Of a DNA stretch of 64,000 nucleotides, positions 49,170-61,333 are shown in pieces. How positions within the stretch are numbered: position 1 is the first letter of the stretch; every line of letters begins with the position of its first letter. The stretch covers positions 521,425 through 585,424 of the forward strand of contig JACATO010001143.1 of assembly GCA_018389105.1 (NCBI GenBank). The letters are read 5' to 3'. The stretch is from Nautilus pompilius. Lineage: Eukaryota; Mollusca; Cephalopoda; Nautilida; Nautilidae. Under the pieces are notes generated by a model, which did not search any database, was not told the DNA's origin, and saw nothing but the letters and a program-made list of their open reading frames with translations. The translations under genes were made by a program, and so were the position numbers.

Positions 49170-50755
49170 GATGGTCCACTCCCCCAATACCCCCATTCTG
49201 GTACTCATCCAGAATCTGATGTCCCACTTTTATTGAAACAGGGAGGGAAGAAAAAAAATTAGCATGTTTTGCTAACTTTTAGAATACTTGTAAAACCCAA
49301 CAGCAGAGTTCGGTCTTAGTAGGTGAACTTACAGCCTTGATTCCATTTAAGCTTGAGAACTTCTCACCTCTTTGGTTAGGAAACACGATACCGCCTGAGG
49401 ATGCTCTGGTGCATTAACACCTTCATATCTAATTAACATCACAACTGACAGCTGTTGCTAAGTAGGTTTACTTGGTTTCCATCTGTTGTTTGTTGTCTCT
49501 CTGTGTTTAAAATTTCTTTTTGTTTTCCATCTGTTCCACAAAGCGTATCCTAGAAAAACGTTCTTACAGATTTTTGTTGTTGTTGTTGTTGTTTTTTTTT
49601 AATTAACCGAGCTGTTAGCACATACTTTATCACAACTGAACGATATCATACATTAACTTTTTTTTTTTTTCTTCTCCCACCCTCCTGAAATTACCAAAAC
49701 GTTTCATTTTTGGGTGTTAGTGTATAATCCCTACTCTCCTGTGTACACAGACCCGTGGTCTCAACATCCACACAACTCTGTTGCCGAATATTATTTTAGA
49801 GTTTGTAGGACGGTCTCAGAATGATATCTGCCTTAACGGTGCAAACCCCTCCTGTTTTTGATTTAACAAAAGAAACTTTTGACTCCAAAGAAAACCCAGC
49901 CACTTCCAGAATGAAATAATTCCTGACACGCTCCAGCAGTTTGCTTTTTTTCTTTCCTCCTCCTTTTTTTTGCCTTATATTTTTATCTCGTGTAAAGGAA
50001 ACTTGTTTCCGCTTAATTCGGCTTGGGGTAGGTGGTGGTTTGGATCTTCTCTCTTTCTTTTCAAGTCAGCGGCAGCGACAAACAAACGTTTGTTTGACGA
50101 ATTAAGTCGACCCCCCCCCCACTCGTCTGGTATATTTTAGAAACTGTTGCCCCACGGCTCAGTGCTTCCGGAGACAGAACGAACCTTACTGCCAGCCCCT
50201 CCCCCCCATCCCATCCTGACTGGTCCAAGACAATTAACCGGAAAAAGAGAGACTGAGGTTCTGAAAAGAGATGAAGCGGAAGTAGTAAAAGAAAATCTTC
50301 TGCCCGGTGATGATAAACCCGTCTAAAGACCGTTCTCAGAAACAGTTCGGTTCATTCTGTTGAGTCTAGGTATTTTTTTGTTTTCCAGTATATTTCAATG
50401 TTGAGTGCCAAAACATGGCTTTCCATTAATTCATAATTAATCAGACAGGTGGGTGCCTCCCAGCCTCCCAGCAAGGGAACGGTATCTCAAGTCGTTTTCA
50501 GCTGTAACTTTAATGCTTGTGAAAAGAAAAACAGCTTTTAAAGGTTAGTAAGAAGAAAAAAAATAATTTTTTATAACAAAAAATATTGGATTTTCATAAT
50601 TGTGTTAAATGGTGATAGATTTTTTTGACAAATTGTCTTTTTTGTTTGTATTTTTGTACTTAATTTAAGAGTTTAGTGATTTCTTGTTTGGGGCATGTCG
50701 TTCCTGCAAATATTGTAATTGGTATAAAGATAATAAATTAAAATTTTTGGTATAA
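49170..50755 (+). other. HLCS: HLCS 3' untranslated region
   Basis: Non-coding sequence after the stop, with long T tracts (49592, 49658), a GTT run (49575-49592) and a C run (50111). No earlier AATAAA was noticed between the stop and 50732, so the UTR is put at about 1.6 kb. The exact cleavage site is inferred. Confidence 0.6.
50732..50737 (+). terminator. HLCS: Candidate HLCS polyadenylation signal AATAAA
   Basis: AATAAA in GATAATAAATTAAA, followed within 20-45 bases by T- and GT-rich sequence (TTTTTGGTATAATATTTTTT). This is the usual arrangement for cleavage and polyadenylation about 15-25 nt downstream. Confidence 0.6.
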
Positions 50756-52115
50756 TATTTTTTTTTTTTAATTAATTTTTCCAAAGCCATTTTTAGCCAT
50801 GCTGTTTATATTTACAATTTGTACCATTTATTTTCATTTATAAATTACAAAACAAACAAACAAAAAAAAAATGAAGAGGGTTTGATGAAGTAGAATAAAA
50901 AAATCAAGGGGCAGTTTCCTGTTTGTTTGTAAAGCTGCCATAATCAAGTTTTTAATTACTATTAATACTAATAACAATGTCTGTTCTATGATTGTGAAGC
51001 AGCTGCCTTACAGTTCTTTTGTAGAGATCGCCGTTTTGATCCAGGTGCGGAATTCTTATCGCCAAAAACGTTGTAGCGTATTTGCTGAAAGGTAAAAAAA
51101 AAAAATAGTCATGCAGACACGTGCTCCGTTTTAGTTATCAAGACAGACTACGGAGGCTCAGATTACGTATAGTGCAGTTGTTTAGAGAGAAGTCTGAATG
51201 AAGCGCTTAAAATTTGCTAAGGAGATGGTGTCTATAAGCAGGTTCTCGGATGTAATTAGGTGTTTAGGAAATTATATTGGTTGTAAAACACTTAAAATGT
51301 CTTACCGAGCAATATGTTTGAATATTTTTAAGAATTTGTCTTTTAAGGCAAGTGTCTGTGGTGGGGGGGGGGGTGGGGGTCAGTCTGACGGTTAGCATAC
51401 TGGACAGTTAAAGGGCTCAGTTTGGTGTGCCTGCATGGTTTCTGGTCGTTCTTCACCATTTCTTCATACATCTGAAAAAATTAAGAATTCTTGTAGGGGT
51501 TTTCCAGGCTTTCACCTTGACCATCGTTCAAGAACTCTCCCCCCCCCACCCCCAATCATGCCCAGGTAATTTACTTGGTCATCTAAGCTAATACCCCACA
51601 TCATCTTTTAGTTTACCCCTGTGAGATGTCTTCAACCCAGTGGTCTGCAGAGCGAGCAAGCACAACTACATGCACTATTCTGGGCCACATATTCTAAAAA
51701 GGATCTAAAAAAAAACAACGAGGAATTAGAAAGAATGAAGTTTAAACTCTTATAGTGAAATAGGAACAGACTGGAAGATTATGGTTTACCTATGGCAACC
51801 AAAACTATTGTTTCATCCTAAAATAATTGTTTTTTTTTTGTGTGTGTGTGTGTCACTATACTAAGATCAGTGGAATGTTTAAGCATTTGTTTTGTTTCAA
51901 ATTTATTTATTTATGTTTCTGGGGGAGAAGAAATATATGGAAGATTACATCTATACTACTCTGTGGTTGATTCTCCACAAGAACTTACTACCTTATGGAG
52001 GATTTTTATGGCAGAGAATATCAAAACTGGGCCTAACTGGCTTTATTAAGTTAGAGGTGCATAACTACAAGGCAGTGGGTGCACTAATTTCAACTACCAC
52101 TGTATAGTCCATTTG
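50756..52115. other. Intergenic, mostly simple repeats
   Basis: AT-rich flank with a G-rich run at 51362-51378 and a C run at 51540. At 51378-51450 a segment with TCTGACGGTTAGCATACTGG and GGCTCAGTTTGG has a faint tRNA-like (SINE) look, too weak for its own call. An ORF at 51840-52049 is not recognised. Confidence 0.5.
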
Positions 52116-52430
52116 CCAGGCGATGTGGCTCAGTGATGAGAAGTGTGTTGGCTTCAGGACCTAATCAATTCCCACTGCTGGCACATTGTTGTGACCCTTG
52201 AGCAAGGTACTTTACTTGCATTGCTCCAGTCGCTGCTGGGGAGTGGCCTGTGTAGGCGCTCAGACAGAGGAACCGAGGGATGACCGAGGCAAGTCTCCTA
52301 TGACAAAGAAAAGTCAGAAGAATAAACCACTGCTGAAGACAGATGCACTGGGCCAGAGTGCGGATAACGACGGTGCAATGCATCCCAGGTACTCAGATGA
52401 TATGGTAAAGGAGTGGCCCTAATCACTTCA
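52116..52430 (+). repeat. tRNA-derived SINE, family B
   Basis: CCAGGCGATGTGGCTCAGTG starts a tRNA-like head with a good A box (TGGCTCAGTGATG, 52126-52138) and a B box (TAATCAATTCC, 52162-52172) 24 nt later. It is followed by TTGTGACCCTTGAGCAAGGT and ACTTTACTTGCATTGCTCCA, a body sequence typical of several animal SINEs. The right end is uncertain. Confidence 0.75.
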
Positions 52431-52689
52431 CAGATAGAGAAATGTTGATAACATTTCAGCCCTTGAATTGCAGTTTGTGATGGATGAAAATGGAACACTG
52501 AAATCTAGGGTGGTAAAAAAATTAACCATGCACTGGAAAATTTATTGTTTTTATTTCAATATTTCAATACATTGACTCTTACAATAAACTATGTATTACA
52601 GTAAATGCATGAAATGAGCCCCCCCCCACATGTTTTAACATTTTTCCACACCTAAAAAATGTTTTGCAAGTCTTCAGATTTTATTCTTC

Positions 52690-53765
52690 TAATGAAATTG
52701 ATGACATTTTGCTTCAGTTCATTGATGAAATGGAGATTGTTTTCAGAGACCTTCGATTTCACTGCTCCCCATAGGTAAAGTCCATGGGTGTGTGGGTTCA
52801 GGAGAGTGTGAAGGTCAAATTCCTTTCAATATCGGCTGATCACCGAACACTTCTCCCAGCAGTTTCGTCAATTGAGCAGATGTTGAGCGGTGGCTCCGTC
52901 CTCTTGGAAGTAGATGTCTTCAATTTCTTCATCTAACTCACCAATAAAAATATACAGTATGCCATTACCATAACGCTCTGAATTGATGGTTTTTCTAAAA
53001 ATATGGGCCCAATAACACGTTTCTTTGCTATAGCCACCATTGCACCGATCTTTCGTCATGAAGTGGTTTTTCAAACAGTTTCTGAGGGTTAGAAAAGTAG
53101 ACCAAATTCTGTATCCTGGCTATTAACCTATCCAGAGAGATGAATCCAGAATTCATCAGAAAAAAATGTTTTGTCCAATATGTCATCACCATTTACATCA
53201 ATAAAATTCTTAAACCAGTTGCAGTATTCTCCTTGCTTACTGTGGTCTGCAGCTTTTAGTTCATGTACAACGTTCACTTCATATGGGTAAAAATTTAACT
53301 CCTTTAAAGCCATATGCGCGCCCCCATATCAAACATCCACTTGTTGAGAAAGTCAACGCAGCGATTTGGAAGGGCTCTGAAGCATTGTGTCTGAAATTTT
53401 TGACAGCTTCTCCTCGTCCTACACTTTTGGCCCACCTGATTGCTGATAATCCTCAACTGAACCAGTATCTTCAAATTTGCTAACCAATGCCCTTGCAGCA
53501 TTTCTTTTCAGAAGCTTTGCATCAGGAAATTCTTGTAAGAACTCATTTTTAACTCTTGTGGTGTATTTACATTTACCATTATTAACATACACTTTCTTGA
53601 TGGAACAGATTCGTTTTGGCATTTGAGAGAACCATTACACAGAAATCACGTTTCACTTTTGCAAATTTACTGCCAACACCTGTTGGTCATTTTTGGAACT
53701 ACAGTACAACTGCCATCTGTTGTTCATTTTGGGTACTAGTTACTTTCTGATCACCCTGTACATTA
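52690..53765 (-). mobile_element. Decayed mariner/Tc1-superfamily transposon
   Basis: Minus strand. The right end has TACAGGGTGATCAGAAAGTA, a terminal-repeat-like start next to a TA. A reading frame opens MPKRICSIKKVYVNNGKCKY with FLQEFPDAK and LVSKFEDTGSVEDY (helix-turn-helix region). Then come LDKTFFSDEFWIHLSG (first catalytic Asp), IYFQEDGATAQHLLN (second catalytic Asp, family YFQQDGATAH), and NPHTHGLYLWGAVKSKVSEN, where the family has SPDLTP.DFFLWG, so the third catalytic aspartate is missing. Stops and frameshifts occur between the pieces. The element is dead. Confidence 0.85.
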
Positions 53766-54464
53766 TTAATTTAGTATACAAAACTAAAGTACCGTATCTT
53801 TTTTTTTTTTAAAGGGGACGTTTTAGAAAATTGGTTTAGGTTTACAAATATTGCTGAAAATCCAGTTGAAAGTTGTGGATAAGTTCAAACCATATGAGGT
53901 CTTTGGTGTCTCTTGGCTTGCCTTCCATTTACTGCTTCCCCTTACAGTAGTGCCATGATTTAGGTGGAGAGAGGGTATTTGGAAGAAAATTCTGTTGCCT
54001 CTATACAATTGGGAAAAAATGCCACCACTGTTAATGGTAAAGGATCCTACTAGAGTTCAAATTTGGAGGAGAAACTGTGGTTACATATTTTAATTTTAAA
54101 AAAGTGGGGTAATATAACTTAATTTTAAACTATCTGAAAATACATTAATATACTTGACTTCATTAATTCCAATAACTTCTGCCAAAAAAATTGTATATAA
54201 AATTAGATCCTGCCTCATTTACATTAGTGGGCAACAAATCCCTGCTTTATATAAATAATGATGTCACTTATTATTTACTAGATAATGCATTTTTCACAAA
54301 AGAGGAAAACTGAAAAGGAAAAAACCAAATTTATCTACTGAGCTAGTGACTGCATGCAAAAGTTTTTTGAAATTTTGATATAATATCTGCAGTGTTTGAA
54401 CTCAGAAAGCAGACATTTCCAGTCATTTATAAAAGAACTAATTAAAGGGCATACATTTGGATGA
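53766..54464. other. Intergenic, nothing recognised
   Basis: AT-rich sequence with no gene, RNA or repeat that I can support. Confidence 0.5.
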
Positions 54465-54543
54465 TCTTTCCCTGTTGTCGTCGTCATGGTTTTGTCTAAA
54501 ACTGTTCTCCTCACTGAACTCCTATGATGACAACAGGGAAAGA
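54465..54543. ncRNA. Imperfect inverted repeat, pre-miRNA-like hairpin candidate
   Basis: TCTTTCCCTGTTGTC (54465-54479) is perfectly complementary to GACAACAGGGAAAGA (54529-54543). Beyond a 3-nt bulge the stem extends by GTCAT paired with ATGAT (one G-U) and GG with CC. This gives roughly 22 pairs and a loop of about 30 nt. Size and shape fit a miRNA precursor, but the lower stem outside it pairs poorly, and it could equally be a remnant of a short foldback element. The strand is undetermined and I know no matching miRNA. Confidence 0.35.
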
Positions 54544-57500
54544 CTTTCCTGAAGATTCATTAGTTAGTTTATTTACTGCTAATAATGTGAAAGGGGGAGG
54601 AAAAACCTAAACTACACCTTACTTTCTATAAAGAACACCAATAAATTTTTATCTTTTCCATTTTTATTCCGATTCATCTTTATTTTAGTATAGACATTTT
54701 GTTTAATACTGTTTATTAACTACCGTGTTAAACAACCAACAAAATCTTGTGCCATGTTGTGGGCTCAATTAATGCCTGAGTACCTTGAGAATATTTATTG
54801 TTATAGCCTCACCGAAAGTTACTTTGTTTTGACTAATTTGCATCCATGGAAGGTATTTTACATCTATTATTATGCAAATTTGGATTTAAAGTACAGGTCT
54901 TATGCAGGAGTTTTTATCAGTTCTCAAAAATAGGTAAGAAAAAATCTTATCTTTAGAATATGAAATAAATTGGTCAAAAGGGTGAGGTGTGAATGTAGCA
55001 GTATTTGATTGGATTTTGAGTGACAGGTTACATACTGACGAGTCGCTGATGTCTTTGATAAAAATAGGTTAATGAGACCCAAAATCTTGTGAATGGGGAA
55101 CATTGGAAAGAGGCTGATTTTGTGGGAAAGTGTTTCTCCAAAAAGCTATCCATTCATTATCTAAAATCTGGTGAATTCTGCAACAAAGAGACATCGATGT
55201 CAGATCAATATACAGCTCTGACTAGCTTGGGAACAATGTCTCTCAATATCCCAGATCATAGCAATCTTTAATAGCTTGCTACTTGTAAGCCATTAATTAA
55301 ACAAAGAAATAAAGCTAAAAGGTTGGAATGGGCCAGAGTTCACAAAGACTGCTTCATTGATGATTGCAAAACATTTCTGTGGCAGATAGGTTGTTAGGTT
55401 CAAATGAAAAGTATGTTCAGTGATTTTGAAGCAAATGTTTTAGAGAAAGTCTTTCCTGCTAACTGAAGAATAGAGAAACGACTGGTGTGGAAAGCTTCTA
55501 TTGGGAATTCTACTTGAGATATCTGTGAGGTAGACAGAATTATGATGTGAGAAGATTACTCTTGCATTCTTGCCTAGCAAACCATGCCATCAGGACTGTC
55601 TTTTTGGCTCAGCTTCCATTTTCATCACTACAACAACCAAAAAATAGTCGTCATAATCATATAAAATACATGAGACTGTCACCACAACACTACACAATTT
55701 CTTCTGTTATTAAGTTTTTGGATGAATTAGACTGTTACGAAATTGCAGCAAATTTTGAATGTGTAACAACTCTGGGAATGTCTTTATTGTTTGTTACTGG
55801 AATGAAATACACATAGTAACCAGAAAACACTGCCTCACATCTGTAAAACAGAGCAGTGCCAAACACTTCTATGTATGATCACCAGGCTATCTGAAAAGGT
55901 TACCTTTCTATCTACTCCCACACTCAGCACATTTGAAAGATATGTAAATTTCTAATGATGGCTGTGATCGACTGATCTTCCGGATCCTGTAGAATCTGCT
56001 GCTTAATAGTGACACTACCTCAGTATGATCTAGACTTCATTTATCATTTCTGGAGTGGGTGGGAACAGAACTGAATAAGTAATGATTTTAATACGGTGTT
56101 GTTGTTTTTATTTAAATTGAAACTTAAACAAAAAAGGTCGTCTTTGTTTACCCTATGTCCTCGACCCTTTTTAAATTGGTAATGCCAGGATTTGAAACAT
56201 AAGACAAACTCTAAGAGTTTATTTTAAACCACTGTCTCAAACATTTATTTACAATTCCACCAGTAGGAATTTTTCTGCTATGAAGCCATGCAGACATCTT
56301 AGCCTGTTTATAGTTATCCCCCCACCAAGTATTTTAAACTGTATAGCTGATATTTATGACAGTCCAAATGCTTGAAGTCGTTATCTATTTAGAAAACCTC
56401 TATCATTTCCTGTAATATGCGAGTTCTCCCAGACTGATCATTCTGATCTCAGTGCTGGGCCCCCATCGGGACCCCAAAAACTTTATTTTCTTTTTTTTTA
56501 GAGTAAACGTTTAGTTAATAAAAGTTTGACAAGTAGTTTTGTGAAAAACTGTAGACTAGTAATATGCATTCAAAGAGAAAGAAAGATATATTGTTGTGAC
56601 TTCAAGAAACCCTGCTGCCTGGATGGTCAAGCGTGAAAGTTAAGGAGACAGAACCCATCTTTGGGTGGATAACAGATACACACTAGCAGGATGTAGGAAC
56701 TTTCAAGCAATTTCCATATACTATATACATGGCCCCTGGTTTTGCTCAATGCCAGGTAATCAACAAGACTGCTTTCCCTGGCAGCACAAGACCGTTTCAT
56801 TGGTGCGTTTTTGCAGTTTCTCATGTGGAAAAGATGCTGAACGAGTGCAAAAGTTGACGTCCTGAAGCAGAGAAGCAGTCTGGTTCCGAGAGATGCTTTC
56901 CACGACGATGCTGAGGAGTAAAGTAACATTGGTCGAAGCCGGGGGAAAAGAACCTACATTTCTGCTGCATCTGTGGACAGTTTTTTCTCCGGAAGTAACA
57001 TATTCAAGTCCATCAAGAAACATCTAGATAACAACACGAAACAAACTCCAATGGCAAAGAAAGCAGCTCAGCAGAATGAACGTGGATGTAAGGGAAAACA
57101 AACCTGACAGAAAGAGAGTAGTATGTCAGCGGGGAACAAATATGTTTAGGTTACCAAGAAACTGGAAAAGACAATTAATTCACAGCCCCTCGAAGTCACA
57201 GTGTAGTTGAATGTCACCAGTATCTCTACTGACGATGACAGGTATCTGAGAATCCGCTTGTTTAAATGGGTACGTTGCTGTGAAGAAAAACAACTAATAA
57301 CTTCTTGGGGGTGCAAATAAGTGGAAAGACTTTAATGGGCAAAAATGAATGTAAACGATACTGACATTGGTAAAATTTTACTAAGAACTGCAGAAAATTT
57401 AATCATTTAGGGTCATTTCGATCGCATGCCGACTTCCTGCTTCCTTGTTACTAACTAACATATACTAGGGACATTAAACTTGTTGGATACCATTACAATA

Positions 57501-57823
57501 ATGCTATATCAGGAGAGTTTCGATTGAATGTCCATAGCAGGATAAGTATAAAATGCCATTTCAAATTTGAATATTGTGGGGTTTTTTTGTTTGTTTAAAT
57601 TTAAACCAAAACTCTTGGGTCATGTAAAGAGAGAGGCACGGGTTTGCTGAGATGGTTTTGAAGTTAAAGACTACGTCGGAGGATGGAGTAAGTGCTGTGG
57701 CTGCGCCTTTGCGGCACTCTTCCAGCTTCTACTGCTAAAGACACTTATCATAGAATCAAGCTGCTCTTCCACTTTAATAACAGTCAGACTCCAAGACGTG
57801 CATTCTCTCAAATGTCAAGCATA
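54544..57823. other. Intergenic, no recognised gene
   Basis: Several ORFs of 60-100 codons (55089-55271, 55547-55816, 56627-56929) show no known motif. The 56870-57130 stretch is denser and could be a decayed coding element, but no family is recognised. Confidence 0.45.
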
Positions 57824-57954
57824 GTGGGGACTGGGAATATTTGCTTCAGCACCAATAATCCCTAATTAAACGTATAAATGAGGCTGTGATCGAACTCGTC
57901 GACACGCTTAATTAGGAATTACCGGTGCGCCGTAACAGCTAGTCCCACTGTCCC
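57824..57954. mobile_element. MITE family M, copy A
   Basis: Short element whose two ends are inverted copies. The left end runs GTGGGGACTGGGAATA to AGCACCAATAATCCCTAATT then AAACGTATA. The reverse complement of the right end runs GGGACAGTGGGACTAGCTGT then TACGGCGCACCGGTAATTCC and TAATTAAG. It shares this structure and sequence with the copies at 59357 and 62411. It has no coding capacity, so it is a non-autonomous DNA element. Confidence 0.75.
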
Positions 57955-58139
57955 TTAACGTCCAATCTATTTGCCGGATGTCAGTAACTACATATTAACT
58001 CGTACTGCATTCGCGACCACACCACTTTCTGGCAATTACGCCCGGCAAAACCAAGATGGAGAGAAAACAGCGCTAGATACTGACGTAAAACAACAACAAA
58101 AAATGCAGTCCTAATAGGCTCCGGATTCTTAGAAATACC

Positions 58140-59087
58140 CGCGAAGGAAAAGCCGAGCGCCATACAAACTCTCGAGACGTCACGTCACGTGTTAAAAACT
58201 GTCGCCTCCAAACCCCGAGATCTGAACCGAGGTTCTCGGGTCACGCTCTGCGCACAACCGCCGCGCCCCCTCCCGGCCAGCCGGTTGTGCGCTCCGTGAT
58301 GTCATTTTAAACTGTAAACTCGCGACCGTTGTTTGTTTGAGGGCTCCCAAACCGCGAGGAGGGTTTTCATATTAGCGAAATAGGGTTATAAACTATTCCG
58401 CGGTGTTCAGCCGGACTAAGAAGCTTTATTATTGCGAATTAGCTCCCCCTGGGGGGTTGTTTTTTTTTTATGTTTATTTATCCAAGCGTCGAAACGACTT
58501 TCCCGCCTCGCTCGTGTAACTGGAGTTAACAAGGAGAACACAGAAGACCGGGGGGGGTGGGAGAAACGGTGATACTCGGCAGTCGCGGAGAGGATGGGCG
58601 TAAACAATCAGCCGTATTTGGAATACCGAGACTGCAACAACAAACGTAGTATTGCCGGGATTGCAGGGCCCCGGACTGTCATCGCGGAGTGGTGGGGGGG
58701 GGTGTCAGTTGAACGACAGTCGTAAACAAGCTCCCGCTGCCCACCGCTCCCGGCTTCGATTTCTCGCTCTAGCGAAATGGAGAGGAGCCGCCCGCCCCTC
58801 TCCCTCCAAACCCGTAAAAGTGTTTCTACCTTATCAAAATTATCGTCCGGTGTTGATAAACAAACAGTTATAGAAGTTGGCGATGGCCCCCGGCTTCCCC
58901 CCAAATCTACGAGGTCTAGATGGCGGGGGGGGGGGTAAAGATTTGACTTGTGTTTTTGTTTTAGCAGCGGGGGGCTGGACCTCTGTTTGCGCGATGTCAG
59001 GGGGGGGGAAGCGCAAGGGGTCTTACAGAGGAAAAAACAACCCGGGACGACTCACCGATGCCTTTGGATTTTGTGCGCGCGCGTTCT
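58140..59087. promoter_or_regulatory. CpG-dense, G-run-rich block, possible promoter or island
   Basis: The densest CpG stretch of the window (for example GCCGAGCGCC, CAACCGCCGCGCCCCC, GCGCGCGCG at about 59074). It contains at least five G runs of six or more on the + strand (58550, 58694, 58924, 58969, 59001), giving G-quadruplex potential. GTGACGTGACG-like CACGTCACGTG lies at 58181-58191, and TGATGTCA at 58297. A minus-strand segment (58205-58270) with GGTTCAGATCT resembles a tRNA-type B box. No exon is tied to it, so promoter activity is only inferred. Confidence 0.4.
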
Positions 59088-59338
59088 CTCTCTCTCTCTC
59101 TCTCCCTCCCTGTAATGACGTCAAGTCTCTCTCTCTGTAATGACGTCATCTCCCTGTAATGACGTCGTCTCTCCCTGTAATGACGTCATCTCTCTGTAAT
59201 GACATCATCTCTCTCCCTGTAATGACGTCATCTCTCTCCCTGTAATGACGTCGTCTCTCTCTGTAATGACGTCATCTCTCTCCCTGTAATGACGTCAAGT
59301 CTCTCTCTCTGTAATGACGTCAAGTCTCTCTCTCTCTC
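59088..59338. repeat. CRE-containing tandem array 1 (CTGTAATGACGTCA units)
   Basis: Ten tandem units of variable length (about 18-30 bp), each CTGTAATGACGTCA or a one-base variant joined by (CT)n or CCCT spacers. Seven units hold the perfect palindrome TGACGTCA, two hold TGACGTCG and one TGACATCA. TGACGTCA is the binding site of CREB/ATF bZIP factors. Confidence 0.9.
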
Positions 59339-59356
59339 AGACATGCAAAATATACA

Positions 59357-59504
59357 GGGGAGACCACCGGGGTTAAGTTGTTACAGCGCCATTAGTTCCT
59401 GGTTCAGCACATAGCTGAAGCTATGGTCGACTTTATGCCCTGATCTTTCAATGGCGTCGATTATAGGAATTACCTAATGCCGTAACAACTTATCCTGGTC
59501 TCCT
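59357..59504. mobile_element. MITE family M, copy B
   Basis: The left end GGGGAGACCACCGGGGTTAA then GTTGTTACAGCGCCATTAGT is mirrored at the right by ATTACCTAATGCCGTAACAA then CTTATCCTGGTCTCC. The centre CTTTCAATGGCGTCGATTAT matches the centre of copy C in reverse complement (GACGCCATTAAAAGGTCAAA). It begins about 18 bp after array 1. Confidence 0.8.
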
Positions 59505-60829
59505 CCTCCTCCCCAACTCTAACATCAAGCTTAAGTGGGGGCTACAAATGTAACGTTGCGATTTAGGGAGGACTATTCCGACAAAGTATATTTCTGCACA
59601 TCTGTCGTATCAAACGGTCCCAGAGGGGTGGGCGGGGTTCGGGGGCCATGAGGAATAGATAAATCACGAGAGCTCTGCGACTTTTGCCATTCTACGAACA
59701 AGGGACGGCATACAGTGGAAAAGGGTTAGGGTTAGAAAATAGTCCGGCATTAAACTGCTCGGCTGAGGGACTTCGCCTTGTTTTAATAACAAAAAGGGAA
59801 GGAAATCAAAAGAAGTAGGAAGACGTAACAGTAACTGACCATGCTGCCAAAGAATTGGTAAGGCAAGCGCCGTGTCGTCGTACATCTTGCCTGGAGACGT
59901 TATGGTACCGAATGATACGCGTTAGCTTGATCTGAATTTAAAATTGATGAAGAAACTTTAGCTTTTCTTAGAGATATTAAGAAACAAATAGATCATCTTT
60001 ACTGGACATTAAGATGATATTATTTTTCACATTTGATATCGTGGAAACATCGCGTGCTGATGTCCTTTTGGTTGTGTATGTGGCAATCATTAAAGACAAA
60101 GTAAAGATGGCGTTTCGTCCACTGTTACCATTAGTTACTGGTAGATATTTATCATGCTATTGTTTTATTTTTCCTGTTTAAATGTTCTTAATGCTTTTAA
60201 AGATACTTCATCCCAGTTGTAGGTAGCGAATTCTACAAAGTGCTTCATATTCGTTGGTGAACTGTTCTAGCTTTTAATTGTTGTATTTTTAAAACTACAA
60301 ACATTCTTAGTCTCTGTATCTGATTTCCCCATCCTTAATTCGTTCTTTTGAAGACTGTATTAAAACAAGCTGTTTACGAGCTAAATGGGGGGAGGAGAAA
60401 TGCAAAATACATAAAATAAATGGCAAAAAAAACTTCTTTTGTTTTTCGTACGGAGGAGATGGGTGGCCTCAACATCTTCCTTGTCATCCGGTCACGTGAT
60501 TTATATCTCAGTCGCATCGTTTGCTCGAAATTCTACGTACACACGTTTGCAAGGGTGGGAAAGGAAGTCGTTCCTTCTGATCGCTCATCAAAGACGTCCT
60601 TTCGGAGTTAATTCTGTTACCGTCGTCACGAGGCTTCTCGGAAATCGTGGATGTCTGTCCCTGGCTCGAGTTGCACGACTCCTGTTGTTGAGAATCGCGT
60701 GGCTGCGGTACCCGTAGGTTCTGATTTTGTGTTGTTGTTGTTTTTCCGTTCAGGGTGTTATTCCTGCAGACTACTCTTTCCGTCTGATTTACGAAGTTCG
60801 CCTCGTCGAAAACGATTTCGGCATTATCT
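59505..60829. other. Intergenic, no recognised gene
   Basis: CpG-containing unique-looking sequence. ORFs at 60420-60611 and 60439-60717 have no known motif. Nothing else is supported. Confidence 0.5.
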
Positions 60830-61333
60830 CCCCCCCCTCTCTCTCTCTCTCTCCATCTCTCTCTACTGACGTCATTTCTCTCTCTCTCTCTCTCCCCTCT
60901 CTACTGACGTCATCTCTCTCTCTCTCTCGCTCCATCTCTCTCTACTAACGTCATATCTCTCCTCTCTCCATCTCTCTCTCTCTCTCTCTACTGACGTCAT
61001 CTCTCTCTCTCTCTCTCATCTCTCTCTACTAACGTCATATCTCTCCTCTCTCTCCTCTCTCTCTCTCCATCTCTCTCTACTGACGTCATTTCTCTCTCTC
61101 TCTCTCTCTCTCTCTACTGACGTCATCTCTCTCTCTCTCTCTCTCCATCTCTCTCTACTAACGTCATATCTCTCCTCTCTCCATCTCTCTCTCTCTCTCC
61201 ATCTCTCTCTACTAACGTCATCTCTCTCTCTCTCTCTCCATCTCTCTCTACTGACATAATCTCTCCCCCCCCTCTCTCTCTCTCTCTCTCCCTCTCTCTC
61301 TATCTCTCCCTCTCTACTGACATAATCTCTCCC
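60830..61333. repeat. CRE-containing CT array 2 (CTACTGACGTCAT / CTACTAACGTCAT units)
   Basis: About 500 bp of (CT)n with eleven regularly placed motifs: ACTGACGTCAT five times, ACTAACGTCAT four times and ACTGACATAAT twice at the right end. Spacing is roughly 35-45 bp. The minus-strand ORF through it (61016-61489) encodes only Arg-Glu repeats and is an artefact of the array. Confidence 0.9.

Noticed and set aside
56880..57130. Possible C2H2-like or TE coding remnant (FCCICGQFF)
   Set aside because: Only one CxxC pair, with stops in every frame. Not enough to name an element.
58608..58904. 98-codon minus-strand ORF in the CpG-rich block
   Set aside because: GC-rich sequence has few stops by chance, and there is no motif or splice support.
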